64,000 nucleotides of DNA from Bosea sp. F3-2 (GCF_008253865.1 NZ_CP042331.1:3940001-4004000), one strand, 5' to 3'; shown: positions 44,793 through 54,103, numbered from the stretch's first letter. Made by a program: numbers and translations. The notes: generated from the sequence alone by a model not told the origin.

Positions 44793-44895
44793 CGGCCGGC
44801 ACGCTAGCAAAAACCGGCGCCAAGACCATCCGTTAGGACGGCTTTCAACAATTGAAAGCAAGGTCCGCTGGCCGAAACGGCCGAAGGTCCCGACA

Positions 44896-46722
44896 TTGCT
44901 GCTGATCAATCTCGCCGAAAGCCTGTTCTTCCTGCTTCTGGCGGGGCTGCTCCTCACCGTCGCCATGCCCCAGATCGGGGAACGATCCTGGCTGCGGCAG
45001 GTGATCGTCGGCGTGCTGTTCGCCACCGGCGCGCTGATCAGCATGGGCAACCCCTTCGAGATGATGCCCGGCCTCGTCGTCGATTCGCGCAACAGCTTCG
45101 CCGTCCTGGCCGGCCCGATCGGCGGTCCCGGCGCCGCCGTGCTGACGGCCGTGCCGCTCGTCGTGATGCGCTACATCACGGGTGGTGTCGGCATGGTCAC
45201 GGGCATTACTGGCATCGTGGCCCGCGCCGTCATCGGGGTCGCCTACGCGATCTGGCTGACCCGGCGCAGACGGCCGCTCGGCGTCGGCGATCTCGCCGCC
45301 CTCAGCCTGATCGACGCACTCTGCCTGCTCGCCTCTGTGGGCTTTATTCCAGGAGAAGCCGGGCAGCGCTTCCTGCGCGAGGCCGTGCCGATCATGATCT
45401 TCGTCGGAACGGTCGGCATTTTCCTGACCGGAATCGTCGTCATCAACGATCGCGACAGGCGCGAAACCGCCTACCGGCTGCGGACGCTGATCGACCGGGC
45501 GCCCGGAACGCTCTACCAGCGGATCGTCACGCCAGACGGGATGATGACCTACCGGTTCGCTTCCTTCGCCATCGACAAGCTGCTGGGCATCACCAAGGAG
45601 CAGGTCGAGCGCGATCCCGACGTCTGGCTCGGCAAGCTCGTCGCCGAAGACCGCATCCGTTTCGAGCAATTGCGGCGGGAGCAGCAGGAAAACGAGACGC
45701 TCTGGCGCTTCGAGGGCCGCTACCACGCTCCGGACGGCGGTGTCGTCTGGCTGCGCAGCGAATCGACCAAGCGCCGGCTCGCCGACGGAACCCTGGTCTG
45801 GGACGGCATCCTGCTCGACATCACCGCCGAGAAGACACTGGAAGCGCGCCGCGCCGAAATCGAGACGCTGCGCAAGACCGCGCTCGACGAACTCGCCGGC
45901 GATCTGGAACGCACGGTCGGCAAGGCGCTCGCCGACGTCGGGGCCTCGATGCGCGGCATGCACGCCGCCGCCAGCCAGATGGTGGAAAGCGCCAGCAAGA
46001 CGACCCTGCGCGCCGAAGGCGTGACCCGGGAGGCGGAAAGCGCATCGCAGCGGGTCGGCAGCGTCGCAACCGCGGCGGAAGAGATCGAAGCCTCGATCCG
46101 GGAACTCACCCGCCAGACCAGCCATGCCGACGAGACGGTGCGCGCGGCCGCCAGCTATGTCCGCAGCACGCGAAGCGACGTCACCGGGCTGACGGAGGCG
46201 GCCGACAAGGTTCGCACCGTGCTCGATTTCATCGAGGAGATCGCGGCCCGCACCAACCTTCTGGCACTGAACGCCACGATCGAGGCTGCGCGCGCAGGCG
46301 CTGCCGGACGCGGCTTCGCCGTCGTGGCGAGCGAGGTCAAGACACTGGCGGAGCAGACCCAGAAGGCGACGCGCGACATCGCCGAAACGCTGGCCGACAT
46401 CCGCGGTGCGGCCGCGACCGCCGTCGAGGCCGTGGCGCATATCGAAGGCACGATGACGACGATCGAGCAGACATCCGGCGCGATCGCCTCCGTCGTCTGC
46501 CGCCAGGCCGACATCGCCTCGACCATTGCCGCCGATGCACAGGCCGTCGCTCTCAGCGCCGACGCCGTTACCGCCAATGTCAGCGCGGTCGGCGCCGAGG
46601 TGCGCGTCACCGGCGACGCCGCCATCGGCGTGGCGGACGCCGCCCGCAAGGTCGACGAGCAGGCTGAAGCGCTCGACCGCTATGTCGGGGATTTCGTCCG
46701 CAGCGTGCGCAACCGCCTGTAG
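44896..46722 (+). CDS. Methyl-accepting chemotaxis protein with 5TMR-LYT sensor and PAS domain
   Basis: This is a 608-residue protein. The N-terminal about 190 residues form five to six membrane helices with the 5TMR-LYT pattern (GLVVDSRNSFAVLAGPIGG, PLVVMRYITGGVGMVTG). A PAS domain follows (about residues 195-310, ending LVWDGILLDITAEKT), then a cytoplasmic signalling domain with the MCP hairpin tip IAARTNLLALNATIEAARAG and RGFAVVASEVKTLAEQT (near residue 455). There is no periplasmic ligand domain. The frame starts at a TTG with weak ribosome binding. No che genes are near. The ligand is unknown. Confidence 0.87.
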   Translation: MLLINLAESLFFLLLAGLLLTVAMPQIGERSWLRQVIVGVLFATGALISMGNPFEMMPGLVVDSRNSFAVLAGPIGGPGAAVLTAVPLVVMRYITGGVGMVTGITGIVARAVIGVAYAIWLTRRRRPLGVGDLAALSLIDALCLLASVGFIPGEAGQRFLREAVPIMIFVGTVGIFLTGIVVINDRDRRETAYRLRTLIDRAPGTLYQRIVTPDGMMTYRFASFAIDKLLGITKEQVERDPDVWLGKLVAEDRIRFEQLRREQQENETLWRFEGRYHAPDGGVVWLRSESTKRRLADGTLVWDGILLDITAEKTLEARRAEIETLRKTALDELAGDLERTVGKALADVGASMRGMHAAASQMVESASKTTLRAEGVTREAESASQRVGSVATAAEEIEASIRELTRQTSHADETVRAAASYVRSTRSDVTGLTEAADKVRTVLDFIEEIAARTNLLALNATIEAARAGAAGRGFAVVASEVKTLAEQTQKATRDIAETLADIRGAAATAVEAVAHIEGTMTTIEQTSGAIASVVCRQADIASTIAADAQAVALSADAVTANVSAVGAEVRVTGDAAIGVADAARKVDEQAEALDRYVGDFVRSVRNRL

Positions 46723-46850
46723 CCTCCGACGCCGCGGTCATTCCTCCGTTATCCGGCAAGAGTTCTGTGGGACTATAACGACTTGTGGTCTCGTGGCGCG
46801 CGGCCGTATGGTCGGTTCCCCCGAGGAAACGCTCAAGAAAAGACGCTTCG

Positions 46851-49136
46851 ATGAACGACCGTCCGACGAACAAGAGAACTCGCCCGACCTTCACGGACCA
46901 GGAAGCCCTGTTGTTCCATTCGCAGGGACGGCCGGGCAAGCTGGAAATCGTTCCGACCAAGCCGATGGCGACGCAGCGGGATCTGTCGTTGGCCTATTCG
47001 CCGGGCGTGGCCGTGCCGGTCCTGGCGATCGCGGAGGATCCGTCGCGCGCCTACGACTACACCACGCGCTCGAACCTCGTCGCCGTGATCTCGAACGGCA
47101 CCGCCATCCTCGGCCTCGGCAATCTCGGCGCGCTCGCCTCGAAGCCGGTGATGGAGGGCAAATCCGTCCTGTTCAAGCGCTTCGCCGACATCGACTCGAT
47201 CGACCTCGAGGTCGACACCGAGGACCCGGAGAAGTTCATCGATGCCGTGCGTTATCTCGGCCCATCCTTCGGCGGCATCAATCTCGAGGATATCAAGGCA
47301 CCCGAGTGCTTCATCATCGAGCAGCGCCTGCGCGAGCTGATGGACATCCCGGTTTTCCATGACGACCAGCACGGCACCGCAATCATCGCCGCCGCCGGCC
47401 TGATCAACGCGCTCGACCTGACCGAGCGCGACATCAAGTCGACCAAGCTCGTCATCAATGGCGCCGGCGCGGCCGCCATCGCCTGCATCGAGCTCTTGAA
47501 GGCGATGGGCTTCAAGCCCGACAACGTCATCCTCTGCGACACCAAGGGCGTGATCTACCAAGGCCGCACCGAGGGCATGAACCAGTGGAAGTCGGCCCAT
47601 GCCGCCGTCACCGATCGGCGCACGCTGGCGCAGGCCCTGGAAGGGGCCGACGCCTTCTTCGGCCTGTCGCAAAAGGGCGCCGTGACGCCCGAGATGGTCG
47701 CCGCGATGGCGCCGAACCCGATCATCTTCGCCATGGCCAATCCCGATCCGGAGATCACACCGGAGGAGGTCCACGCCATCCGCGACGACGCGATCATGGC
47801 GACGGGCCGCTCGGACTATCCAAACCAGGTCAACAACGTCCTCGGCTTTCCCTTCATCTTCCGCGGCGCGCTCGACGTGCGCGCCACCACCATCAACATG
47901 GAGATGAAGATCGCCGCCGCAGAGTCGCTGGCGGCGCTCGCCCGCGAGGACGTGCCGGACGAAGTCGCCGCCGCCTATCAGGGCGCGCGCCCGCGCTATG
48001 GCAAGGACTACATCATCCCCGTGCCGTTCGATCCGCGCCTGATCCAGGTCGTGCCGGCGGCGGTGGCGAAGGCGGCGATGGAATCCGGCGTCGCCGGCAA
48101 GCCGATCGTCGATATGCCGGGCTACAAGGCGCAGCTCTCCGCCCGGCGCGACCCGATCGCCGGCACACTCAACCGCATCTTCGAGCGGGTGAAGCGCTAT
48201 CCGAAGCGCGTCGTCTTTGCCGAGGGCGAGGAGGAGCAGGTCATCCGCGCCGCGGCATCCTTCGTCAACCAGGAGCTGGGCCAGGCCATCCTCGTCGGCC
48301 GTGAGGAGCGGATCTACGAGACCGCGACCTTCCTCGGCGTCGATCTCGAGGCCAGGGGCATCTCGATCCAGAACGCTCGGCTCTCCCACCGCAACAGCGC
48401 CTATGCGCAATATCTCTACGAGCGGCTGCAGCGGCAGGGCTATCTCTTCCGCGACTGCCAGCGCCTGATCAACCAGGACCGCAACCATTTCGCCGCGGCG
48501 ATGGTGGCGCTCGGCGATGCCGACGCGATGGTGACGGGCGTGACCCGCAACTATTCGATCGCGCTGGAGGAGGTCCGCCGCGTCATCGACGAGAAGCCCG
48601 GCCACCGCGTGATCGGCGTCTCGATCGTGATCTCGCGCGACCGCACCGTACTCGTCGCCGACACCGCGATCACCGAGATGCCGACGGCTCAGGCGCTCTC
48701 CGAGATCGCGATCGAGGCGGCCGGCGTCGGCCGCAGGCTCGGCTATGAGCCGAAGGTGGCGATGCTCGCCTTCTCGACCTTCGGCCACCCGGCCGGCGAA
48801 CGCTCCGAAAAGGTGCGCGAGGCGGTGGCGATCCTCGACAACCAGCGCGTCGATTTCGAGTATGACGGCGAGATGGCGGCGGATGTCGCGCTCAACCGCG
48901 AGACCATGAGCCAGTATCCGTTCTGCCGCCTGTCGGGCCCGGCGAACGTGCTGATTATGCCGGCCTTCCACTCGGCCTCGATCTCGACCAAGCTGCTGCA
49001 GGAGCTCGGCGGCGCGACCGTGATCGGTCCGCTGATCGTCGGCCTCGACAAGCCCGTGCAGATCGTGCCGCTCGGCGCCAAGGACTCCGACATCGTCAAC
49101 ATGGCGGCGCTCGCCGCCTTCAACATCGGCGGCTGA
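46851..49136 (+). CDS. maeB: NADP-dependent malic enzyme with C-terminal phosphotransacetylase-like domain
   Basis: This 761-residue fusion is typical of Proteobacteria. The N-terminal malic enzyme (to about residue 430) carries SLAYSPGVAVPVLAIA, PVFHDDQHGTAIIAAAGLIN and INGAGAAAIACIELLKAMG for NADP binding. The C-terminal half is a phosphotransacetylase-like domain (RVVFAEGEEEQVIRAA, VTGVTRNYSIALEEV), usually regulatory rather than catalytic. It converts malate to pyruvate with CO2 release. The start at 46851 is the canonical MNDRP form. Confidence 0.95.
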   Translation: MNDRPTNKRTRPTFTDQEALLFHSQGRPGKLEIVPTKPMATQRDLSLAYSPGVAVPVLAIAEDPSRAYDYTTRSNLVAVISNGTAILGLGNLGALASKPVMEGKSVLFKRFADIDSIDLEVDTEDPEKFIDAVRYLGPSFGGINLEDIKAPECFIIEQRLRELMDIPVFHDDQHGTAIIAAAGLINALDLTERDIKSTKLVINGAGAAAIACIELLKAMGFKPDNVILCDTKGVIYQGRTEGMNQWKSAHAAVTDRRTLAQALEGADAFFGLSQKGAVTPEMVAAMAPNPIIFAMANPDPEITPEEVHAIRDDAIMATGRSDYPNQVNNVLGFPFIFRGALDVRATTINMEMKIAAAESLAALAREDVPDEVAAAYQGARPRYGKDYIIPVPFDPRLIQVVPAAVAKAAMESGVAGKPIVDMPGYKAQLSARRDPIAGTLNRIFERVKRYPKRVVFAEGEEEQVIRAAASFVNQELGQAILVGREERIYETATFLGVDLEARGISIQNARLSHRNSAYAQYLYERLQRQGYLFRDCQRLINQDRNHFAAAMVALGDADAMVTGVTRNYSIALEEVRRVIDEKPGHRVIGVSIVISRDRTVLVADTAITEMPTAQALSEIAIEAAGVGRRLGYEPKVAMLAFSTFGHPAGERSEKVREAVAILDNQRVDFEYDGEMAADVALNRETMSQYPFCRLSGPANVLIMPAFHSASISTKLLQELGGATVIGPLIVGLDKPVQIVPLGAKDSDIVNMAALAAFNIGG

Positions 49137-49260
49137 GGCAGGCAACTCCGGGGCGGCACGCCGCCCCGGTTCAGTTCATTCTTATCCCGTAGCTGGGGCG
49201 CCTGCTGATTTTCCACGGCTGTCCGGTTTGCATCGCGCTGGCGGGTGCCGGGGCGGGCTC

Positions 49261-49371
49261 CTCCCTTCCCCCTTGTGGGGAAGGGTAAGGGGATGGGGGT
49301 GGCTCTGCTTGGTGAGCGTTGAACCCAGTCGTTCGACCCCCACCCCTGCCCCTCCCCACAAGGGGGAGGGG
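49261..49371. repeat. Class D palindromic element, copy 1
   Basis: Left arm CTCCCTTCCCCCTTGTGGGG, right arm CCCCTCCCCACAAGGGGGAG, with inner complementary GGGGGTGG and CCACCCC. It folds as a long imperfect hairpin. It is related to 56141-56262. Confidence 0.8.
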
Positions 49372-49497
49372 TTCCCCGCACCTGTCATCTCCGTCGCCGT
49401 TCTATGGAAAGCCTTCGATCCATCGTGCTTTCCAAGACAGCCCTCAAAACGAACCGGACAACCGTGGGCTTAACCCGAGCATCTCCAAACCTTTTCC

Positions 49498-49633
49498 GTC
49501 ATTCCGGGCGACCGAAGGAAGACCCGGAATCCATCGTAGGGCGTTGCGCTTTATGATGGATTCCGGATCGGCGCTGCGGAGTTTATCCTTGGGCCAATCG
49601 AAGATCGGACCCGAGGGCTCCGGCCGGGATGAC
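49498..49633. repeat. Class A extragenic palindromic element, copy 5 (expanded)
   Basis: Starts GTCATTCCGGGCGACCGAAG and ends CCGGGATGAC. It is longer than the others, with about 40 extra bases in its right half (around 49585-49620). Confidence 0.8.
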
Positions 49634-49784
49634 ACGCGCTTCCGTGTAAAATCAGCCAGGGCTCATTCGCCGCAGCGGCTTGTGCATCGCTGCCAACGCG
49701 TTATCTCTCGGGCCGAGGCGCAGCCGCGCCCTCTCCTCCCACGCGCCGCTGCAGATCCGCGGTGTCGCGCAACCCAGAGAGCGC

Positions 49785-50759
49785 ATGTCGTTCGGCCCGC
49801 ACGAGCCAGGAATGCCCCTGCGCAAGCGCAGTCGCTGGTGGTGGCTCGGCCCGCTGGCGAGCACCATCATCTTCGGTGCCTCGCTCGTCGTGCTCTGGCA
49901 CATCATCAGCCAGATGGAACCGGGCCAGCTCGCCGGCGCCTTCGCCAATGCCAGCCTGCGTCAGCTCGGGCTCGCGGCCGGCTTCACGGCGCTGAGCTAT
50001 CTCCTGCTGACGGGATATGATGCGCTGGCCCTGCGCCGGCTCGGGCTCTCGATTGCCTACCGCACGACGGCGCTGGCGTCCTTCACCAGTTATTCGGTTT
50101 CCTTCACGCTCGGCTTCCCGATCGTGACCGGCGGCACGGTGCGCTACTGGATCTATTCACCGAAGGGCGTGCGGGCTTCGGAGGTCGCGAGTCTGACGGT
50201 GATCGCGGGCATCACCTTCTGGCTCGGTCTCGGCGCCATTCTCTGCGCCAGCCTGGTCTATTCGGCGGATTCGGTCGCGATGCTGGCGCGGACCTCGCCG
50301 CTCGTCGTCCAGATCGCCGGTGGCCTCATCGGGCTCGGCATCATCGGCTACCTGATCTGGATCGCGACGGACGAGCGCAGCCTGCGCGTGCGGGGCTGGA
50401 ACCTGCATCTGCCGGGTCTCGGCACCACGCTCGGCCAGATGGCGCTCGGCGCCTGCGAGGTCAGCGCGGCGGCAGCCGTGCTCTTCGTCCTGCTGCCCGG
50501 TGGCTACAATCTCGACTATCCGACCTTCCTGGCTGCCTATATCTTCGCCTGCCTGATCGGCATCGCCAGCCATGCGCCGGGCGGACTCGGCGTGTTCGAG
50601 GCGACGATGCTGGTCGCGCTTAACCGCCTCCCCTATGAGCACGTGCTCGGCGCGCTGCTGATCTTCCGCGTGATCTACTACGTCCTGCCCTTCATCCTGG
50701 CGCTGGCGATGCTGGCGCTGAACGAGATCATCCGCCGGATCCGCCGCCACGAGCCATAG
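49785..50759 (+). CDS. YbhN/UPF0104 (lysylphosphatidylglycerol synthase transmembrane-like) protein
   Basis: This is a 324-residue inner-membrane protein with about eight helices. The family core is SVSFTLGFPIVTGGTVRYW and YIFACLIGIASHAPGGLGVF, the conserved SHAPGGLGVFE segment of the MprF-like membrane half. The cytosolic aminoacyl transferase half of MprF is absent, so catalysis of lipid aminoacylation is not expected; a lipid flippase-type role is possible. The ATG at 49785 has AGAGAG upstream; 49812 is an alternative. Confidence 0.82.
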   Translation: MSFGPHEPGMPLRKRSRWWWLGPLASTIIFGASLVVLWHIISQMEPGQLAGAFANASLRQLGLAAGFTALSYLLLTGYDALALRRLGLSIAYRTTALASFTSYSVSFTLGFPIVTGGTVRYWIYSPKGVRASEVASLTVIAGITFWLGLGAILCASLVYSADSVAMLARTSPLVVQIAGGLIGLGIIGYLIWIATDERSLRVRGWNLHLPGLGTTLGQMALGACEVSAAAAVLFVLLPGGYNLDYPTFLAAYIFACLIGIASHAPGGLGVFEATMLVALNRLPYEHVLGALLIFRVIYYVLPFILALAMLALNEIIRRIRRHEP

Positions 50760-50770
50760 GGCCGGCGCCT

Positions 50771-50872
50771 AGAGCATTTCCGCGCTTCTTCGAATCGCGG
50801 AAATGCTCTAGGTCTTTGTTTTGTCGCATTTTCTTTACGCGAACCGGTGTCCACTTCGCTCGAAAATGCTCT
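50771..50872. repeat. Class B extragenic repeat, copy 2
   Basis: Begins with a perfect 14-bp hairpin AGAGCATTTCCGCG/CGCGGAAATGCTCT (loop 11 nt) and ends with the conserved TTTACGCGAACCGGTGTCCA then CTTCGCTCGAAAATGCTCT. Its last bases overlap the stop codon of the neighbouring minus-strand gene. Confidence 0.88.
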
Positions 50873-51617
50873 ATTTCACCGCGATGATTATCATCATGAA
50901 AGCGAGGAGCAGCAGGAGCAGCTTGAAGCTCCAGTTGATCTTGCGCAGCTGTTCGGCGCTGCTCTCCGGCCAATCCTCGTCCGCCTCGTGATCCGCAGCG
51001 GCGTGCGGCACCGGCATGGTCTCGGCAAGCAGCTCGGGCCGGGCCTGCGGCATCCACTCGATGCTGTCGATGAAGCCGCGGGCCGGGACAACGGCCTTCC
51101 CGTCGCTTCCCGGCGCGAGATACCAGCCGAGCGGGCTCGCATCGGGCAGGTCGCGGTCTTCCTCCCGTACCCAGAGGCTCGTCGTCGCGCTGAGCGAGAC
51201 CTCCTGCGCGAGCCCCCTGAGCATGTCCGCCTTGAGCGCCTCGAACACGGACGGAGCCAGAAACGCATCGGCGAAGGGCATCTCGGATCCGCCCTCCTCG
51301 CGATAGCCGAGCATCAGCAGGAGCCGCGGCTGTTCGCTCGATGCCGACAGCGGACGCAAGGTGAGGCCGATCGCTTCGGCCTCGCCATCGAAGCCGGCGC
51401 GCCGCAACGCGCCATCCGCCACATGGGCCTCGGCAAGGATGCGCTGCGCGTCCTCGAGGCGCCCGTCACGGCTCTCGAAGCCGCCGATGAGGCGAAGCTC
51501 CGCGGCCTTCAGCCGGAAGCGCCGGGCCGAGCCCTGGATATAGCGGGCCGATAGGCCCTCGATCGCCATCCGCCCGTCGCCGAGGGATACGCTGCGCAGC
51601 GCCGATGATTCGTTCAT
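50871..51617 (-). CDS. Tail-anchored protein of unknown function
   Basis: This 248-residue protein has no N-terminal signal. About 220 residues of soluble acidic sequence (RLKAAELRLIGGFESRDG, GLTLRPLSASSEQPRLLLML, TTSLWVREEDRDLPDASPLG) are followed by one C-terminal membrane helix (FKLLLLLLAFMMIIIAV) ending two residues later. This is tail-anchored topology, rare in bacteria. The stop codon lies in the class B repeat. I recognise no family. The ATG at 51617 is the last start before the coherent sequence. Confidence 0.72.
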   Translation of the reverse strand: MNESSALRSVSLGDGRMAIEGLSARYIQGSARRFRLKAAELRLIGGFESRDGRLEDAQRILAEAHVADGALRRAGFDGEAEAIGLTLRPLSASSEQPRLLLMLGYREEGGSEMPFADAFLAPSVFEALKADMLRGLAQEVSLSATTSLWVREEDRDLPDASPLGWYLAPGSDGKAVVPARGFIDSIEWMPQARPELLAETMPVPHAAADHEADEDWPESSAEQLRKINWSFKLLLLLLAFMMIIIAVK

Positions 51618-51740
51618 GCTCCCGTCCCGTTTCGCGGCGAGGATAGCAGTTCGAACCGGCGTCGTCAGGCGATGGCTCCTGACAGTATCACGACAGCGCC
51701 GCAGGATAGAGCAACACCGGACATCAAGGAGGCACCAGCC

Positions 51741-52376
51741 ATGACGGACGAACTCGTGCTGTACACGAATCCCATGTCGCGCGGCCGGATCGCGCGCTGG
51801 ATGATGGAAGAGGTCGGCCAACCCTACCGGGCCGAGATCCTCGGCTTCGGCGCACCGATGAAGAGCGCGCCATACAAGGCGCTCAACCCGATGGGGAAAG
51901 TGCCGACGCTGGTTCATGGCGATACCGTCGTCACCGAATGCGCCGCGATCTGCGCCTATCTCGCCGATGCCTTTCCGCAGGTCGGGCTGGCGCCGGAGCC
52001 GACCAGCCGGCTGCGCGGCCCCTACTATCGCTGGCTGTTTTTCGCTGCGGGCCCGGTCGAGGCCGCCGTCAGCAACAAGGCTTTCGGCCTTGAGGTGCCA
52101 CCGGATCGGGCCCGCGCGATCGGCTATGGGACCTATGCGGACGTGATGGACGCGCTCGAACAGGCCGTCAGCCAAGGGCCGTATCTGCTCGGCGACCGCT
52201 TCAGCGCCGCCGACGTTTATGTCGGCGCGCAGATCCTATGGGGCCTGCAGTTCGGCACGATCGAGAAGCGACCGGCCTTCGAGGCCTATGGCGCCAGACT
52301 GGCGGGCAGGCCGGCCGCGAGGCGCGCCAACGAAATCGACAACGCGCTGATGGCCGAGATGCAGAAAGCCGGCTGA
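51741..52376 (+). CDS. Glutathione S-transferase family protein
   Basis: This is a 211-residue cytosolic GST. The N-terminal thioredoxin-like domain has LYTNPMSRGRIARWMMEE, NPMGKVPTLVHGD with the conserved cis-Pro and TECAAICAYLADAFP for glutathione binding. The C-terminal helical domain contains LGDRFSAADVYVG. AAGGAGG precedes the ATG. The Ser in the PMSRGR segment is the likely catalytic residue. A detoxification role is assumed. Confidence 0.92.
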   Translation: MTDELVLYTNPMSRGRIARWMMEEVGQPYRAEILGFGAPMKSAPYKALNPMGKVPTLVHGDTVVTECAAICAYLADAFPQVGLAPEPTSRLRGPYYRWLFFAAGPVEAAVSNKAFGLEVPPDRARAIGYGTYADVMDALEQAVSQGPYLLGDRFSAADVYVGAQILWGLQFGTIEKRPAFEAYGARLAGRPAARRANEIDNALMAEMQKAG

Positions 52377-52406
52377 GGCGGGAAACGCGCCCGGCGCATG
52401 GCGCAT

Positions 52407-52430
52407 GGCCGGCAAGGCGGGTTGCCGGCC
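52407..52430 (+). terminator. Perfect GC hairpin after the GST gene
   Basis: GGCCGGCAA and TTGCCGGCC pair over nine bases around a 6-nt loop, about 30 nt after the GST stop. It lacks a T tract, so it may be a weak or Rho-assisted terminator. Confidence 0.45.
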
Positions 52431-52516
52431 CCTGCCGGCAGGTCTAATGCTGCCGCCCAATCATTGCCTGCCGCTGCCGTCCGCTCGCAGCCGCCGGGCC
52501 AGCTTTCGCGATCGTC

Positions 52517-53755
52517 ATGAACGACATGTCCGCCATCGCCCGGCCGCGCCACGGCATGGGCTTCTACCCCTTCGTGGGCCTCACCGCCGCGCTGATGGCG
52601 ACGAACGCGCTGGCCATCGACTCCATGCTGCCGGCCTTGCCGCAAATGGCCGAGGCGCTTGGCATTGCCGAGGCCAACCAGCGACAGTGGATCATCACGG
52701 CCTATCTGCTCGGCTTCGGCGTCTCGCAGATCTTCTACGGCACGATTTCGGACCGCTACGGACGCCGGCCGGTGCTGCTCACCGGCCTGATCGTCTACGT
52801 CATCGCCAGCATCGCCGCCGCCTTCGCCGGCTCGTTCGAGGCGATGATGGCGGCGCGCGTGCTGCAGGGTGTCGGCGCGGCGGCGACGCGCGTGCTCGTC
52901 GTCTCGATCGTCCGCGACTGCTATTCGGGGCGCGACATGGCGCGCGTCATGTCGCTCGCCATGATCGTCTTCCTGGCCGTGCCGATCCTGGCGCCGTCCA
53001 TCGGCCAAGCGATCCTGTGGGTTGCGCCCTGGCGCTGGATCTTCGGCGTACTGACTGCCTTCGGCGCTGCCGTGCTGATCTGGGTGACGATCAAGCTGCC
53101 CGAGACGCAGCATCCGGAAGACCGCAAGCCGATCGAGCTCCGGAGTGTCGCCGCCGCCTTCCGCACCACGCTGACGAGCCGCATCGGCGTTGGCTACATG
53201 CTGGCGATGGCCTTCGTGCTCGGCGGGCTGTTCGGCTTCATCAATTCGGCGCAGCAGGTCTTCGTCGACGTCTTCCGCACACCGGAGCTGTTCACCACCA
53301 TCTTTGCGCTGATCGCGATGTTCATGGCGGCGTCCTCGCTGTTGAACTCGCGCATCGTCGGCCGGCTCGGCATGCGCCGGGTCTCGCATGCCGCGCTCTT
53401 GGGCTACATCGCGCTGACCGGCGCGCACGCGCTCGTCGCCCTTGCGGGCCACGAGTCGCTGTGGAGCTTCGCGATCCTGCAGGGCGGAGCGATGTTCTGC
53501 TTCGGCCTGATCGGCCCGAATTTCGGCGCCTTGGCGATGGAGCCGCTCGGCCATGTCGCGGGGACGGCATCCTCGGTCCAGGGCTTCGTCACCACGGTGA
53601 TCGGCGCGCTTCTGGGCTTCTATATCGGCCAGCATTTCAACGGCACGGTCATCCCGCTGACGCTGGGCTTCGCGCTCTGCGGCATCGCCGCGCTCGTCGT
53701 CGTGCTGATCGTGGAAAAGGGCCGGCTGTTCCATCCGGCGCCAGGCCGCGCCTGA
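52517..53755 (+). CDS. Bcr/CflA-type multidrug efflux MFS transporter
   Basis: This is a 412-residue protein with about 12 membrane helices. MFS motif A is visible as GTISDRYGRRPVLLTGL (loop 2-3), and ALAIDSMLPALPQMAEALG is the Bcr/CflA opening. ARVLQGVGAAATRVL is the helix 4 segment. It is expected to export drugs or small metabolites by proton antiport. It stands alone, after the GST gene. Confidence 0.88.
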   Translation: MNDMSAIARPRHGMGFYPFVGLTAALMATNALAIDSMLPALPQMAEALGIAEANQRQWIITAYLLGFGVSQIFYGTISDRYGRRPVLLTGLIVYVIASIAAAFAGSFEAMMAARVLQGVGAAATRVLVVSIVRDCYSGRDMARVMSLAMIVFLAVPILAPSIGQAILWVAPWRWIFGVLTAFGAAVLIWVTIKLPETQHPEDRKPIELRSVAAAFRTTLTSRIGVGYMLAMAFVLGGLFGFINSAQQVFVDVFRTPELFTTIFALIAMFMAASSLLNSRIVGRLGMRRVSHAALLGYIALTGAHALVALAGHESLWSFAILQGGAMFCFGLIGPNFGALAMEPLGHVAGTASSVQGFVTTVIGALLGFYIGQHFNGTVIPLTLGFALCGIAALVVVLIVEKGRLFHPAPGRA

Positions 53756-53893
53756 GCCGGCTGAGCCTTTCGTTTCCGCCGCCCCTGGCGACGGGCATGC
53801 CTGGAATTCGCTTCGTTCCGCGCGCGGATGAAGGATATTCGCCGTGGCCCGGGAAAAGCGCCGCCTTTCGCCTTCCCGTTGTCGCGTGCCGTC

Positions 53894-54103
53894 CTACGCG
53901 ACCTTGAGATTCACCGCGGCGCTCTTGCCGGTCTTGCGATCGGGCTCGAGATCGTAGCTGACCTTCTGGCCCTCGTTCAGGCCACGCAGCCCGGCGCGCG
54001 TCACCGCACTGACGTGTACGAAGATGTCGCCGCCGCCCTCGTCGGGCGTGATGAAGCCGTAGCCCTTGGTCTCGTTGAACCACTTCACGGTTCCCGTACT
54101 CAC
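53894..54103 (-). CDS. Cold-shock domain protein (CspA family)
   Basis: This is a 69-residue single-domain RNA/DNA-binding protein with RNP1 KGYGFITPD and RNP2-like DIFVHVSAV after the GTVKWFNETKG opening. The likely start is the GTG at 54103, with GGAAGGAA upstream; the frame runs on upstream without homology. It acts as a nucleic acid chaperone. The upstream region to the next gene is long, as is usual for csp leaders. Confidence 0.93.
   Translation of the reverse strand: MSTGTVKWFNETKGYGFITPDEGGGDIFVHVSAVTRAGLRGLNEGQKVSYDLEPDRKTGKSAAVNLKVA

Larger units (their letters stand above)
49137..49784. other. Long gene-free stretch filled with repeats
   Basis: This 648-bp gap between maeB and the next gene contains a class D palindrome (49261-49371) and a class A element (49498-49633). 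I see nothing coding in it. Confidence 0.7.

Noticed and set aside
46833..49145. A 770-codon minus-strand frame opposite maeB, and a 651-codon one opposite cpaF (34490-36445)
   Set aside because: Both are mirror frames of well-conserved genes with Arg/Asp/His-rich composition typical of antisense translation at high GC.
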